Assembly (NCBI RefSeq): GCF_011397635.1
Contig: NC_064760.1
Coordinates: forward strand, 26,386,856 to 26,450,855
Source of the DNA: Epinephelus fuscoguttatus
Taxonomy: Eukaryota > Chordata > Actinopteri > Perciformes > Serranidae
DNA: 64,000 nt
Reading direction: 5' to 3'
In this document: in pieces, positions 12,401 to 23,254 of the stretch
Layout: the number at the start of each line of letters is the position of its first letter
How positions within the stretch are numbered: the first letter of the stretch is position 1
Notes under the pieces: generated by a model
What the model was told of the DNA's origin: nothing
The model's database searches: none
The model's input: only the letters and a program-made list of their open reading frames with translations
Made by a program: the position numbers and the translations under genes

Positions 12401-15400
12401 TCCACAAGCCACGCATCTTACCAACATTCTGACACTAAAGCTGCATTTTTCATCCGCACAGATCAAGAGAAAGTTAACTTTGTTTGAGCCCTGTCCGTCT
12501 CAGAAAACAAGTTCTCGCGAGATCTCGTGATCTTGATAAACAGGCGGTAAAATCACAGTTAGCTTACAAACAGTTATTTACCGCTAGTAATAAATAAAAA
12601 ATGCCCAAGCTTTGTGCAGCAATAGGCTGCAGTAATAGGAATAATGTATTTTCATTCCCATTTACACAGACATCCACAGATCCTCTGTTTAACACAGTGG
12701 TGGGGTTGAGGGAGAACAGGCTCTGATTGGACGGAGAGCTAACCACGCCCACTTAGGAGACAGGAAGAGTAACCGTTTTCTTAACATTGGATAAGCCTAC
12801 GGTGGGGTATCTCCTTTATCCAATATCTCTGTTTCAACCTAACAATGCAACTTCAAAATATGGATAACCTACATGCATTCTGTTCACTTCTTCCAATAAG
12901 TGATGTCACCTTAATTTTATTAGTTTAATGACAATACTTTTTGAGTTAAGATAACCTACAAGGATGCATTGTTTCAACTTACAAATTTGAGTTATAACAA
13001 AAGAGGCAAAAATCTCCCTTCTAATTTTTAATGATTTAAATATATCTGGGAAATGAGTTTGTCATCTTGAGCTAGCAAGATAATTATGTGGCTACCATGA
13101 GAAAATTACCTTTGTTATCTCGTTATAACGAGATAGTCAACTCATTATCCCGAGAAAACACAGTTTGATTTATGCGTTATCTCAAGAAAATGAGCTTTGT
13201 TCTCGAGATAACAAGATAATTACAGAGATCAGGGGTGCCATAGCAGCATACATGCCAAAATGTTGCCTAGAGCCCCACATTTTTAATGATAATACGGGCA
13301 GATATGTGGCTGTGATGAGCATCATGATGTGATAGAGCAGGGGTGCACACACTTTTTCAGCCTGAGAGCTACTTATGACATGACCGAGTCAAAATGATCT
13401 ACCACCTACTAAAAATGCAAAACACATTATTTATAAATATATTGAGAATTATTTTTATATGTACAGTATATGCTGGTGTACCTTGCATTACTGCATCAAC
13501 CTATATTGCACAATACAACTCTGTACATTTTTTTTGTCATTACCTTACACTGATGACTTGCACTGAATGGAATCAGCCAGGGATGCATAGTCCGGACAGT
13601 AGCTGCTGATAGCCAGCCTCAAGCAGACTTCCAGATGCTCATCAGTCATGGTGGAACGGTACTTGGACTTAATGATCTTCATGTGGGAAAAGGCTGTCTC
13701 ACATAAATAAGTGGAGCCAAATAATGCAGTCAAGAAGGTAGCACATTTCCTGATGTTGGGGTACTTGTCCTCTGTGAGTAAGTTCCAGAATTGTCCATGA
13801 GCTCTGGCCTTCAGCTGAATGTCGGCTTGAAGTGTCAGAATCTCATCCTCCACTCCAGAAGAGTTCAGGTGAAACAGTGTTGCAACTTTTGATGCCAGTG
13901 AAACAACCTCAGCATCTTCCTGGAAAGGGTAGCACATGAATGTAGCGACTGGCTCGAGTAAAGCAAAGTCTTGAAAGCGTCTGTCGAACTCTGACAGACA
14001 ATTGTCAATTTGCTTTATGTAGCGTGCACTGTCAAGCTGCGCACATGACTGCTCTTGTGTCTCCAGCTCTGCCGCGAGGTTCTGGAAGTTTGCCAAATCA
14101 TGGCGGTGGAGCTTTGAGGAGAGATGTTGCATTTTTCGTTTGAAAGCATTAACTGAGCTGATCATATTGATCACAGTTTTGTCTTTTCCTTGCAGCTCTA
14201 GATTAAGGTCATTCAACATGTTGGTCAGATCAGTTAAAAATGCCAAGTCCAGCAGCCACTGATGGTCATTTAGTTGGTTATAATCTGCATGTTTACCTTC
14301 ACAGAAAAACTCCTTAATCTCCGGCAAGAGCTCTCGAAATCTTTGCAGGAATTTCCCTCGACTTAGCCATCTCACGTCGGTGTGCAACAACAACTCAGAG
14401 TGGTCGCACTCAGCCTTCTCCAGGTGTGCACGGAACAGCCGTCTTTGAAGAGATTTGGCCCGAATAGAACAGGCGATCTTTGTTGCCACATCCATTATCT
14501 CTTTCATGTTGAGCATTTTTGCACATAATGCTTGTTGGTGTATAATACAGTGGTAATTGAGGAAGTCCGGAAAATCATCGTCCTCCTGCACTTGGCGATA
14601 AATCCATTCGAGCGGCCAACCATGGCGGGTGCGCCATCCGTGGTGATGGACACCAATTTGCAGACTGGGAGCTGGGTTTTCGATAAAGTTTTGAAAGACT
14701 GAAATATGTCCTCTCCTCGTGTGTTCTTTCATGGGCAGTACTGTTAACAGCTCCTCTTTTGCAGTCATGTCAGTAAACACCATCCGAATAAAAATGCACA
14801 ATTGTGCTGTGTCACTCACATCTGTAGACTCGTCCAACTGCAGTGAGAAACACTCACAATCTGCGATGTCCTTCCAAAGTTGCTGGGTCAAATCCTCAGC
14901 CATGGCTTCACTGCGCCGTGTTACTGTACTTCTTGATAGCTGGAGAGCTTTGATCGAAGCTAGTATTTCTGGTTTGTTTTTAAAGTCTCGGAACAACGAG
15001 TCGGCTGCTTCAACAAATGCTTCTTTTACCATCTCTCCATCTTGGAAGGATTTCTTGTTTTTAACGATGAAGTGACTCACCCGGAACGATGCTTCAGTGG
15101 CTGCCCTTGCCTTTGAAGTTAGCTGTGAGAAAAATGACTGCTGTCCGGACAGCTGGGATTTTAGTTCCTTCACCTTTCTCCTTCTCAGCTCGCTTTTCGG
15201 AGGGAACTCGGTGTCGTAGTTTTTATGAACAGTCCGAAAATGGTGCTCCACATTTCCCTTCTTCGGTAAAGCAATTGTAGACTGACAGATGAGGCAAACG
15301 CACTTCGAAAATGACATTGTGAAAAAGAAGTCCTCCTCCCACTCCGTATGGTAGTGGTAGGTCTTCGGCTTTTTACTTGGTCCAGCTTTTCCACTCATTT

Positions 15401-17529
15401 TTATCCCCTTTCTTACTCGCTAGGTTGCTAGAGTTTTGCAGCACTTAGCGCAGTTGTATGCGCATGCGCAGTGACGCATGTGTCAGAGAAAGGTCAGGTC
15501 AGATGTCATTGTGAGGATGGATGATAGGCTGGCGCCAACTTTTTTTTTCAATGCCATGCGATCTACCCACAATGCCTTTGCGATCGACCAGTCGATCGCG
15601 ATCGACGTAATGGGCACCCCTGTGATAGAGATTGTTCAGGTTCCAAACTAAAGTTTAACAATAATTTCCATTCCAAACAACAATAACTTCCCTCTGAGGA
15701 AAAGTCTCCACATGATTCCCAAACTGTTGGTGTGTAATCATAATGAAAGTCCTATGAATAAGGGAGTTGAAAGTAGTGAATGAAATGGTCACAGCCTTTA
15801 ATGCATTCATCTATAATAATGTGTTCTTTCTGATCCCACCCCGTGCCCAAGTGCGTGCATCAAATGAGCCTGGCCTACTGTGCCTGGCATACATCTGAAG
15901 CTCTTGGCAGGGCGCACCTGATCTGATCTGGCGGCCCTTGTGCACACAGAGCCTATGGGATCAGTAATATCAATAATGGGTACTCCTTGCTCTGACGTTT
16001 GCATGGCACCCTGATCACTGATGAAAATTATATGTAGCCTAATATGAGTTCCTTTTTGTAATTATCTCGTTATCTCAAGATAACAAAGGCCTTTTCCTTT
16101 TTTTGTTTTCCTGTATTAATGGGGTTGATTATTTTGTTTTCTCGAGATAACAAAATAATTTGAGGCTCGGCTGTTCTCGGCTTCCGCAGTTAAGGGAGAC
16201 GTCCTGTGATGGATCTTTAGAGTTTATTACGATCTGAATAAGACCAGTGTGTGGAACCTGTGTCCGGCGGGACGGTAAGACTCTGAGTGAAGGACTCAAG
16301 AGCAAATAGTGGGTGCACATTGGGTGTATTATTAAGGGAGACGTCCTATACACTCATTAAAAAACAGACCCGACCAACCAAATTCAAGATGGTTCAGAGC
16401 CAGGGACAAGATATCCTAGCTGAAATCTCTGACAGAGCCGGTTTTTGAAATTAAACTTAAATGTTGTCTAAGAGCACTTTTTGGTGGCAAGGAGTTGCAG
16501 GAGTGATATAGGCCATCACGGCCATCACGGCCTGGGCCCTTGGCTGTATAGCTTAGGCAGCTATACAAATGTTCTATAGTTTGTCAACGATAATGACTGT
16601 GTATGCAGTGCTCTTAGATGCAATGTGTTGAGCCTGTTTTTATTTTACGTTACTGTATTTTATTATCACTATCATTCTAAGTTTCTATTTCCCTTTTTAA
16701 TTGATTGTTTTTATTGTTTTAAATTGTGTCTTGTTGCTTTTAATGTCTTACCTTGTGTTGAATTGTGCTATACAAATAAACTTGCCTTGCCTTGCCTTGC
16801 CTTGCCTTGCCTGAAACACAGTGGTAATGTTGTAGCTTCATTGTTTACTGTATGAAGTGTAAGTGAATACATCGTTGGCCAGGCAACAACTAATGGGGAT
16901 CCCAATAAACAAACAAACATTGTCTGGTGAAACACAATGAGGGCATTTTGCTGGACTACAGGTTCAAAGCAAAGGTCATGGTTAGACTTGCTAAATTTGG
17001 TCCTAGGGTTTAAACAAAAGCAAAAAAAGTTGAGGTAGGAATGATGTATGTCGCTGTGGAAGATTGTGTCGCACTACTCACAGAGTTAAAACTAGAAGTC
17101 CTTTTATGTTTAAAGCATGCGTCAAATCAAGTCGTGTAGCTGATGAACGAGGGGGAAAGAGGTGAAGAGGAAGGGCGACGTTCACTGGAGTTTTTAGAAA
17201 TAGGTGTGTGCCTGCCTGAAAGTCTGGTGACCTACATTTGTTTATTGGTTATTCCACTGCCTGAACCCGGGGGCCCTTAAAAATCATAAACAACCCTGTC
17301 GGAGGGCATCTTTGGTAAGTACTTGTCATGGACTGCAGCTTAACAGCTTGTCATCTAGGTGTATGATGTCTGCGGCTCCTTTTAAATGGGTCCGTCTGTT
17401 TTTAGATCAACGGACGGCAAAAATAAGCAGGGTATGACTGTCGTGTGTTTGTTTTGAACGTGACAGTGATAAATTGAATGACGTGAATCTGTTGACAGCT
17501 TCATCTGCTATCCTGCTTTTTGGTGCGTC

Positions 17530-17570
<41 letters not shown>

Positions 17571-20500
17571 CACTCATATGTATAATCCCATCCCTTTCCT
17601 CTTCCCCACAGACCAAAACATTCATACGCAATGCTCCAAAAATCCCAAACACATATGATTCCTATCTCCATATTCATGAGCCTTCTGCTATTGCTGTTAA
17701 ATGTGTAATTCAAAGCAGACAGATAATGGCAAATAATTACCATTCAGAGTCCATTTGGCATTATTCTGTAAGTATTTTGTGTCAGTGGCACCACAGAAAC
17801 TGGGACAACAACAACTGAGCATTAAGGTGCTTGCACCACTCGACTTAGTTGAATGTTTTCTAGGTCGACTCGTTCTCTCCGGGGCTCTGCAGAAGATTTG
17901 CTGTGATGGAGAAAAAGTGAGAGGGATCATGGGAGCTTTGAGTAACTGTCTGTGCTGTAGAGATTCTTCCTGGCCTGTATATTGCAAACCACCATGGACT
18001 GATCAAGCCAGTGACAAGGGATACCCCTGGGTCCTTGCTGAGTGGCCCAATGGATATAGCAGGATGGGACTTCTTGGAAAAACCGCTGTTTGAGAGGAGC
18101 CTGAAAAGTTAGCAGAGGAGGGAAGGAAGGAAGGAAAGAAGGAGGGGACCGCTGGAGGATTCTGAAAAGCAACAGAGCTGCCTCTGATTTGGTTTCTCTG
18201 CGTCCTACTGTGCGTCACGGGCAAGAAATAGACCCCATGTGTCATGCTGACGCTACCTGCATCCTGTCCCGAGTGGTCTAGTGAACCGTTTTGATGTCTG
18301 TTCCAGCGCTCTTCTATCCAGCACTCTGTTTGACTCGAGGCCACCCCTTCCTGGTCATCCATAGCTCTTCAAGCCCACCCATCCTACCCCGAGCCTTTAG
18401 CAAGCTCGGCCCAGGTCCTCAAATATCAGGCCGCAAGTGAGGAGGCGCTTTCAAATTCACTGCTTTCTGGGCGTCTGCCACCTCAGCGTGTGCTGACCCC
18501 CAGGCCACTTCCTGTATGAGGTCACCAGCTCTCAGGAAACATCCATCACACAGGAGACACACTCTAACCCTGCACAGGAAACTGAGTGGGTGCATGTATG
18601 TGCACACAGTTACAGAGACATCAACAGTGTGTGTGTGTCTGTGTGTGTGAGTTTCTTTCCTTTCCTTGGACATAACTTAATCTCCATACAACATGCACCC
18701 GCAGACAGGAGGCAGCATAACACAATATGACTGTTTTGATCATCAAATTATTTTAGGACCAGTTGATCATTGTTTTTATATTATTCTGATTTTTTTCTAC
18801 TTTTCTACTCATCCAGAGATCTGCAGTTAAACTTTTGACCAGAGCCAGACAAAATAATCACAGCTGTGCTCAGATTGTTACTCTAGCTCTTTGGGTCCAG
18901 CGGGATTGATTGTAACTTTTGTCTTCTTGTGAATGAAGTGTTTCATTGCATTTCCTTCCTTTGAGTTTCATTTACAGTTACGAATTGTCAAAGTGAAGTA
19001 AGACAAGAAAGCTGAATCAACTCAGCACAGCAAAAACAGTTATTTTTGAGAAAGATCAAAACATATGTCTCAGACTTGAGTGCTCTTTCAGTATATGAAG
19101 AAAGAGAAATAAAGTCTACAGCCATGCTAACGGCTCTGTAAGGCTTTACTGTGGCACATCAGTGTTAGCTAAAGGCTAACATCAGTATGCGCTAACATGC
19201 TCGCAATTGCAATGCTAACATGCTGATGTTTAGCAGGTATAACGTTTACCATGGTTGCAATGTTAGTTTAGCAATTTAGCATTCAGACAGCACAAATTAC
19301 AGCCGAGGCTGATGGGTAGCCTACGTGGGGTATGTCAGTTTTGAAAGTATTTTTAATCTATTCATCCAGTAATTGCTCAGATATTTCTTACTTCTTCTTT
19401 CTGGCCCAAAGAGGTGGACAGACAGGCATTTCCATTTCCATTCCCAGCAGGGCTGTAGTGCTCAAATCCGGTCTCAGTCTCAAGAACCTTTTTCAACGTT
19501 CTGCACCTGTCTTGGTCTCTTGCCTAGCTGGCCTAGGGATTTTCTTGGTCTTGGGCTCGGGCTGGTTATCGAGAACTGGTCAAGTTGTTCCTGGCTGCTG
19601 ATTTGGGATCAGTTATCCAGAAGTTTGCCGGATTCTACTAACGTGCGTGAAAAAAAAAAGAGAATGTCTCTCTGCCTCTTCCTCTCTAGCATTGCACCAG
19701 TTTTGCAAGGAACGTTGACTCTGAGCTCAGCACTTGCTACTACAGTCCGCTAACAGTAACATCACCTACAGCAAGTCACTAGCTAGCTACGTCAGCTAAC
19801 GTTAGATGGCAAGAGAGCATATCTATGTTTCCAGGGTTCTATGTTCCCCACTTAACCCTGCAAAAAAGGTTCTATGTTCCCTGCTTAACCCTGCAAAAAA
19901 GGTTCTATGTTCCCCGCTTACACAAAAAAGGTTCTATGTTTCCCGCTCAACCAAGTGGGAAACATAGAACCCTTTTTGTGTAAGCGGGGAACATAGAAGC
20001 TTTTTTGCAGGGTTAAGTGGGGAACATAGAACCCGGGAAACATAGAACCCTGGAAACATAGGGATGACCCTGATAGCAAAATGTCTCTGAATACCACCAT
20101 ACTTTTAATTTGGTTGAACCAACCATTAAGAATTTGTGAGCAGTAAAAACAATGGTCTGCAACCCTTAATTATATGCATTGATTAGTTTGATGGTAGAAG
20201 ATGGATGAACCAACCAATGGATTATTTCTGTCCATCCTAACTCCTTAATCACTATATTGGCTATTTTAGTCTTGAACAGACCTCGATTCGCTCTGGACTC
20301 AGTCTTGACTTGGACTCATCTTGACCTGGTCTTAGACTTAACTTGGACTTGATTTAGTTGGTCTTGACTACATCCCCCACTAGCTACAAAGACACTCATC
20401 CTCTTAATTTTAAAGCACCTTACAGCCTTGCTCCTCAATTTGGTTTAGTCATGCATGCAATGTATAAGGCATTGACTGGAAATAACTGATTTTATCAAAT

Positions 20501-23254
20501 AATTTTGGTCAATAAAAGCGCATAATCTCTGTGTTCCTTTAGTATAATTAAATTGCTCCGTCTACTCTCTGTCTTTACTGTAAACATAAAGATCCTTTTG
20601 GAAACTAAAGATTGAACTAACTGCATTCTCTCTTTCTGTGCGACAGTTATCCCTGATGGTGAAAATGATCCCCAGCCCCGACTGGTTTGTTGGTGTGGAC
20701 AGCCTAAACCTCTGCGAGGGCAACCAGTGGAAACAGGAAGTGACCATTGATCTCCAGCCCTATGATGCTGGAACAGACAGTGGATTCACTTTCTCATCTC
20801 CCAACTTCCCCACCAGCCCCTTAGAAAACATCACAATGGTGAGGCCCTGCAATGTTCACAAGTACACGTAGAGTACCATGGTGAGGCAAAGTGAGGATGG
20901 CCCTGGTCTTATTCTTAAAATAGGTTAGCAGCATGAGAATGGGACGTCATTCTAAGCTGTCTCCACTTAAATGATTGCTTGGCGGTCCTCGTGCCTGACC
21001 TGAAGTGGTTTGAGTGAAAAGGGCCTCTCTTACATAATAGACCATCTATCCTTTCCCAGCATGTGTTTTAAAGTGGGCCATTGTATATCTGAACTTTTGT
21101 TGAGAACCTGCTGGCTCTCCTGATGAAATATGCCTTACTGTTCTCTGCTGACTTGTTCAGATCACGTCTCAGATGCCAAATCATCCAGCCAACTCCTTCT
21201 ACTATCCACGTTTAAAGGAGCTTCCACCTATCGCCAGCATAAGGATTACTCAACAGAGCAGATCATCTGACCGCCAAACCCTAATGTCCAATCATATTCT
21301 GCCGAACTCTATCAGTCCCCAGCGTTTCTCCGGTAAGACCACAGGGCTCCCTACATCAATGGTGCCCATACATTTTTACCAAAATGAGGAATGATTTTTA
21401 CTACATGAAAATCATGCCAGTGCTGCAGGAATGTGTCCTAACATGACTCGGCAAGAACACACAGGAAGTCACAGAATAAAGCACACCCTGTTAGATCCAT
21501 GTGCAGGCTACCTGTAGCTTATTATCAACCATGCAAGAACTGTATGACAGATTTAATCTTAATCGCACAGCAAGATATAGTGACCTAAAATCTAGCGTTA
21601 AATGTTACAATTACACAGTTAAAAAAAATTGGATTTTCTATAAACCATGGTGTTGGTGACCAAAACTAAGAGCCAATCAGCTTTTTGTTCAGACAACAGC
21701 CAGGCGTTTCCCCCACTGGGCCTTGCAGTTGGTAGAGAGCGGCTGAGGCACCTGGCTCTAAAAACTGTGGCAGCTTCAGTCTCGCGAGGTTTTTCTGCCC
21801 ATGTCAGAGCAAGTCGGGATCAAGTCAGACACAAGTGTAACTGCCATGCATCGTGCTGTGATGCCGGGGTTGAAGCCAATTTTCGTAGTGGCCAAACAGT
21901 GGAATTACAACTTCTGGGTCTGTAATGTGATGCCATGGGGCCCAGAAACACTGTTTATAATGGATTTACATTTAGGAAAGACACTTTTTTTCCCAGTGTT
22001 GAAGCCCCCACGTAAGGAGTCGTTTCACTGTCTAGATTTGATCCATTTGGTCCGAAAATATTTCAAAAGTCAAGAAGAGCCACGCCATTTATTTATTTTT
22101 TTGCTCTATTTGAATTAGCGGATGGCTAAAATGGATGCTAGCTCGCAAAGTATGCATTGTGCTTGCTCTATGGGCCCAAAGATTTGGAAGATTCGGGTAA
22201 TTTCACACCAGGAAAGTCAAACTTTTTTGGCTTCATGCGCCACTGAGAAACTTTCAGATGAATGATTGAAGCCCTACTTCAAACACTGTATCCAGTTCTG
22301 TTTTTACATTCATGGCAGTTATCACTGCTGATCGATGCTGCACAGGTCTCATCTCGAGTGAGCCTAATGGGGTTTTTGTTCAATGCCTGAATAAAGGTCT
22401 GTGGTCAACACAATCTTAAGAGATCTTCACATTTTGTTCTACAACATAAAATACGTACGTAAATACCCCATTCCTAAAGTTTGAAGCTTTTATGTGTCTT
22501 GAAAAAGACGGTTGCTAACAGGTGGCTAAATGAGACTACTGAGGTTGACGGGGACGTTGAACATCATCACACTGTACAAGGCTTTACAGCCTCGCTATGA
22601 TGATGATGATGATGTCAAAGTCATGTGACCGGTGCAGTTTGTCTAGTTTGTCTCTTAGCTTTTCGCTTCTGACGATTGCACTTACACTTTAAAAATCATA
22701 AAAGTAGTGTTGATATGTGAATATTATCTTGCTGAACAAAACGTGTGAATAGGCTAATATATATTTTTTTGTTTTTCATAGAGCTGTTTTCTGCTTTAGT
22801 CCAAAATCCAACAGAGAAATCCTGTTGGCTTTTAGTTGAGGTAACCAGGGTGATGCTAACTTCCAGGCCAGCCTACAGATAGACATCATCCTTGCAGCAC
22901 TCTATATGGTTGCTGAAACTGTTCCAGTTCCAGCGCACAGATACAAGCACAGGCTAATAAAAACAGCCCTTATTTCTGCATAAATGTATCCTCTGTGAAA
23001 ACTCTTTGTCTTTCTTCTTTTACTCACACACACTGTTTTTCTCACATCTCTTTACCCTCGACTCAGCGACACCATTGGACTGTGAAGTGTCTCCCTGGTC
23101 ATCCTGGGGTTTGTGTCTTGGTCCCTGCTCCAGAGGTGGTGTCCGCCACCGCACACGTTACATCCTGTTGCGGCCAGCCAATGCTGGCGTCCCCTGCCCT
23201 GAGCTGGAGGAACAGGCTGAATGCGTACCGCACAGCTGTATGAGACTCCAGTAA
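7464..23254 (+). CDS. spon2: Spondin-2 (mindin), five coding exons
   Basis: Secreted extracellular-matrix protein; in mammals mindin binds microbial surfaces and integrins. Coding exons: 7464-7692, 10805-11025, 20647-20838, 21161-21332 and 23067-23254, all with AG/GT borders and compatible phases, giving 333 codons plus stop. Residues about 12-28 are a hydrophobic signal segment. An F-spondin domain follows from about residue 38, with hallmark strings [37 protein letters not shown] and [12 protein letters not shown]. Residues 277-329 form one thrombospondin type-1 repeat (WSSWGLC, then RTRY and [12 protein letters not shown]). One TSR separates it from multi-TSR spondin-1. The first ATG sits exactly at a 3' splice site (TTTCTTTCAG|ATG), so an upstream untranslated exon is expected. 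Teleosts have two spon2 paralogues; I cannot tell which this is. Confidence 0.95.
7942..8965. mobile_element. MITE with terminal inverted repeats, carrying a second inserted element
   Basis: The left end ACTGCATGGCTTGACTCAAC (from 7949) recurs inverted at the right end (ACTGCACGGCTTTACTCAAC as complement of about 8940-8959). Inside, 8032-8568 looks like a separate insertion: its left edge CGTTTACACGA…CGTTTTG and right edge CGTTTTC…TCGTGTAAAC are mutually inverted. No coding capacity is visible. The element lies in spon2 intron 1. Class is not determined. Confidence 0.65.
9451..9483. repeat. (TG)n microsatellite
   Basis: A TATG lead-in is followed by an uninterrupted TG array within spon2 intron 1. 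Confidence 0.9.
9684..9933 (+). repeat. Three degenerate copies of a ~38-bp motif
   Basis: A word close to GGAATGGAGTTTGTCAC, followed by AAAGAAAA and CACRGG, occurs at about 9684-9720, 9766-9801 and 9896-9933. Spacing is irregular (about 82 and 130 bp), so this is an expanded and eroded repeat rather than a clean satellite. It lies in spon2 intron 1. Confidence 0.6.
11345..11560. repeat. Abundant teleost interspersed repeat
   Basis: The core at 11440-11530 (CAGCAGCTGGTTGGCTTAGC, then CTGGAAACAGG and AGCTAGC) matches a word set I recall as very common in percomorph introns. No coding capacity. Located in spon2 intron 2. Confidence 0.6.
12043..13010. repeat. AT-rich MITE-like repeat split by a younger insertion
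   Basis: Sequence at about 12043-12211 and 12831-13010 shares AT-rich words (TTAAGTT, GTTTCAAC, TTGAGTTA) and reads continuously if the 12212-12830 element is removed. The outer ends are not sharply defined. It lies in spon2 intron 2. Confidence 0.5.
12212..12830. mobile_element. Non-autonomous DNA transposon with ~28-bp TIRs and 9-bp direct repeat
   Basis: Left end AGAGATATTGGATAAAGCGA and right end (complement) AGAGATATTGGATAAAGGAG both continue into GATACCCCA, differing by a one-base gap. Flanks are identical 9-mers GTTTCAACC at 12203-12211 and 12831-12839. A 9-bp duplication is usual for Mutator-like elements; if one base belongs to the element it would be 8 bp, fitting hAT or P. No transposase frame is present in this 619-bp copy. 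Confidence 0.85.
13338..15622 (-). mobile_element. hAT-superfamily DNA transposon, complete with TIRs and 8-bp TSD
   Basis: The element starts CAGGGGTGCACAC at 13338 and ends GGGCACCCCTG at 15622, giving short inverted repeats around CAGGGGTGC. It is flanked by identical 8-mers TGATAGAG at 13330-13337 and 15623-15630, the size expected for hAT insertion. Length is 2285 bp. It encodes one transposase frame on the minus strand. It sits in intron 2 of spon2, in antisense orientation to that gene. A perfect target duplication suggests a fairly recent insertion. Confidence 0.95.
13545..15398 (-). pseudogene. hAT transposase (BED-finger, GTF2IRD2/SCAND3-like), frame-scrambled in the middle
   Basis: A single 617-codon frame with no introns. 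Residues 33-58 form a BED/C2H2-type finger (C35, C38, H53, H58). Around residue 185-200 is the [14 protein letters not shown] block with the first acidic catalytic site. Residues about 350-370 include [14 protein letters not shown], and the C-terminus has the hAT dimerisation block ([15 protein letters not shown], then [10 protein letters not shown]). Residues about 225-271 do not look like the family. There the next frame reads [10 protein letters not shown] and [15 protein letters not shown], the expected second catalytic region. A 1-nt insertion near 14725 and a compensating 1-nt loss near 14585 explain this. The product is probably inactive although the frame stays open. An assembly error is the alternative. 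Confidence 0.9.
16440..16920 (+). repeat. Retroposon 3' ends, including an L2-type tail with (TTGCC)n
   Basis: Bases 16625-16815 end in GAATTGTGCTATACAAATAA followed by CTTGCC repeated about five times. This is the 3' untranslated terminus I associate with fish L2/Maui LINEs, whose copies end in short tandem repeats. A second A-rich (AAAC)n tail follows at about 16905-16920. No open reading frame remains. Located in spon2 intron 2. Confidence 0.7.
17534..17567. repeat. (CT)n microsatellite
   Basis: An uninterrupted CT array in spon2 intron 2. It produces spurious Ser-Leu and Arg-Glu reading frames on the two strands. Confidence 0.95.
19150..19330. repeat. Teleost GCTAACATGCT-type interspersed repeat
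   Basis: Repeated GCTAACATGCT and ATGCTAACATGCTGATGTT words run into CACAAATTACAGCCGAGGCT. I recognise this word order as a very abundant fish intronic repeat. No coding potential. Confidence 0.65.
19448..20378. repeat. GGCTGTAG-ended MITE of GACTTGG-rich type, interrupted by a hairpin repeat
   Basis: The left end GGGCTGTAGTGCTCAAATCC and right end GTCTTGACTACATCCCCC are mutually inverted. The right part is made of TTGACTTGGACT-type words, and the left part has GGTCTCAGTCTC words. The foldback at 19824-20060 splits it. Located in spon2 intron 2. Confidence 0.55.
19824..20060. repeat. Tandem and inverted GGTTCTATGTTCCC foldback
   Basis: The unit GGTTCTATGTTCCCNNNTTA, ending in GCAAAAAA or CACAAAAAA, occurs four times on the plus strand at 19834-19950. 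It then appears as its complement (GGGAACATAGAA) at 19968-20058. The palindrome centre is near 19957, with GTTTCCC facing GGGAAAC. The left arm has one extra unit. The arms are over 90% identical by eye, so RNA or single-stranded DNA would form a hairpin of about 100 bp. Confidence 0.9.

Larger units (their letters stand above)
13090..16160. repeat. Nested transposon cluster surrounding the hAT element
   Basis: Two further layers of inverted similarity bracket the hAT copy. The outer layer is GAGATAACAAGATAATTACA near 13205-13224 against its inverse near 16055-16080. The middle layer is GATCAGGGGTGCCATAGC from about 13227 against the inverse of GCATGGCACCCTGATC ending near 16015. Other ATCTCGTTAT words occur at 13110-13140 and 16140-16160. 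The order suggests an old palindromic element, a second insertion, then the hAT. Confidence 0.5.

Noticed and set aside
14719-15280. Plus-strand frames opposite the hAT transposase
   Set aside because: Antisense shadows of the transposase coding strand.
15807-16004. 65-codon minus-strand frame next to the hAT element
   Set aside because: Sits in the arm of an older nested repeat and has no recognisable domain; not treated as a gene.
22555-22615. (GAT)n run near 22593-22612 as a possible coding Asp tract
   Set aside because: Short trinucleotide repeat in spon2 intron 4 with stops in the surrounding frames.
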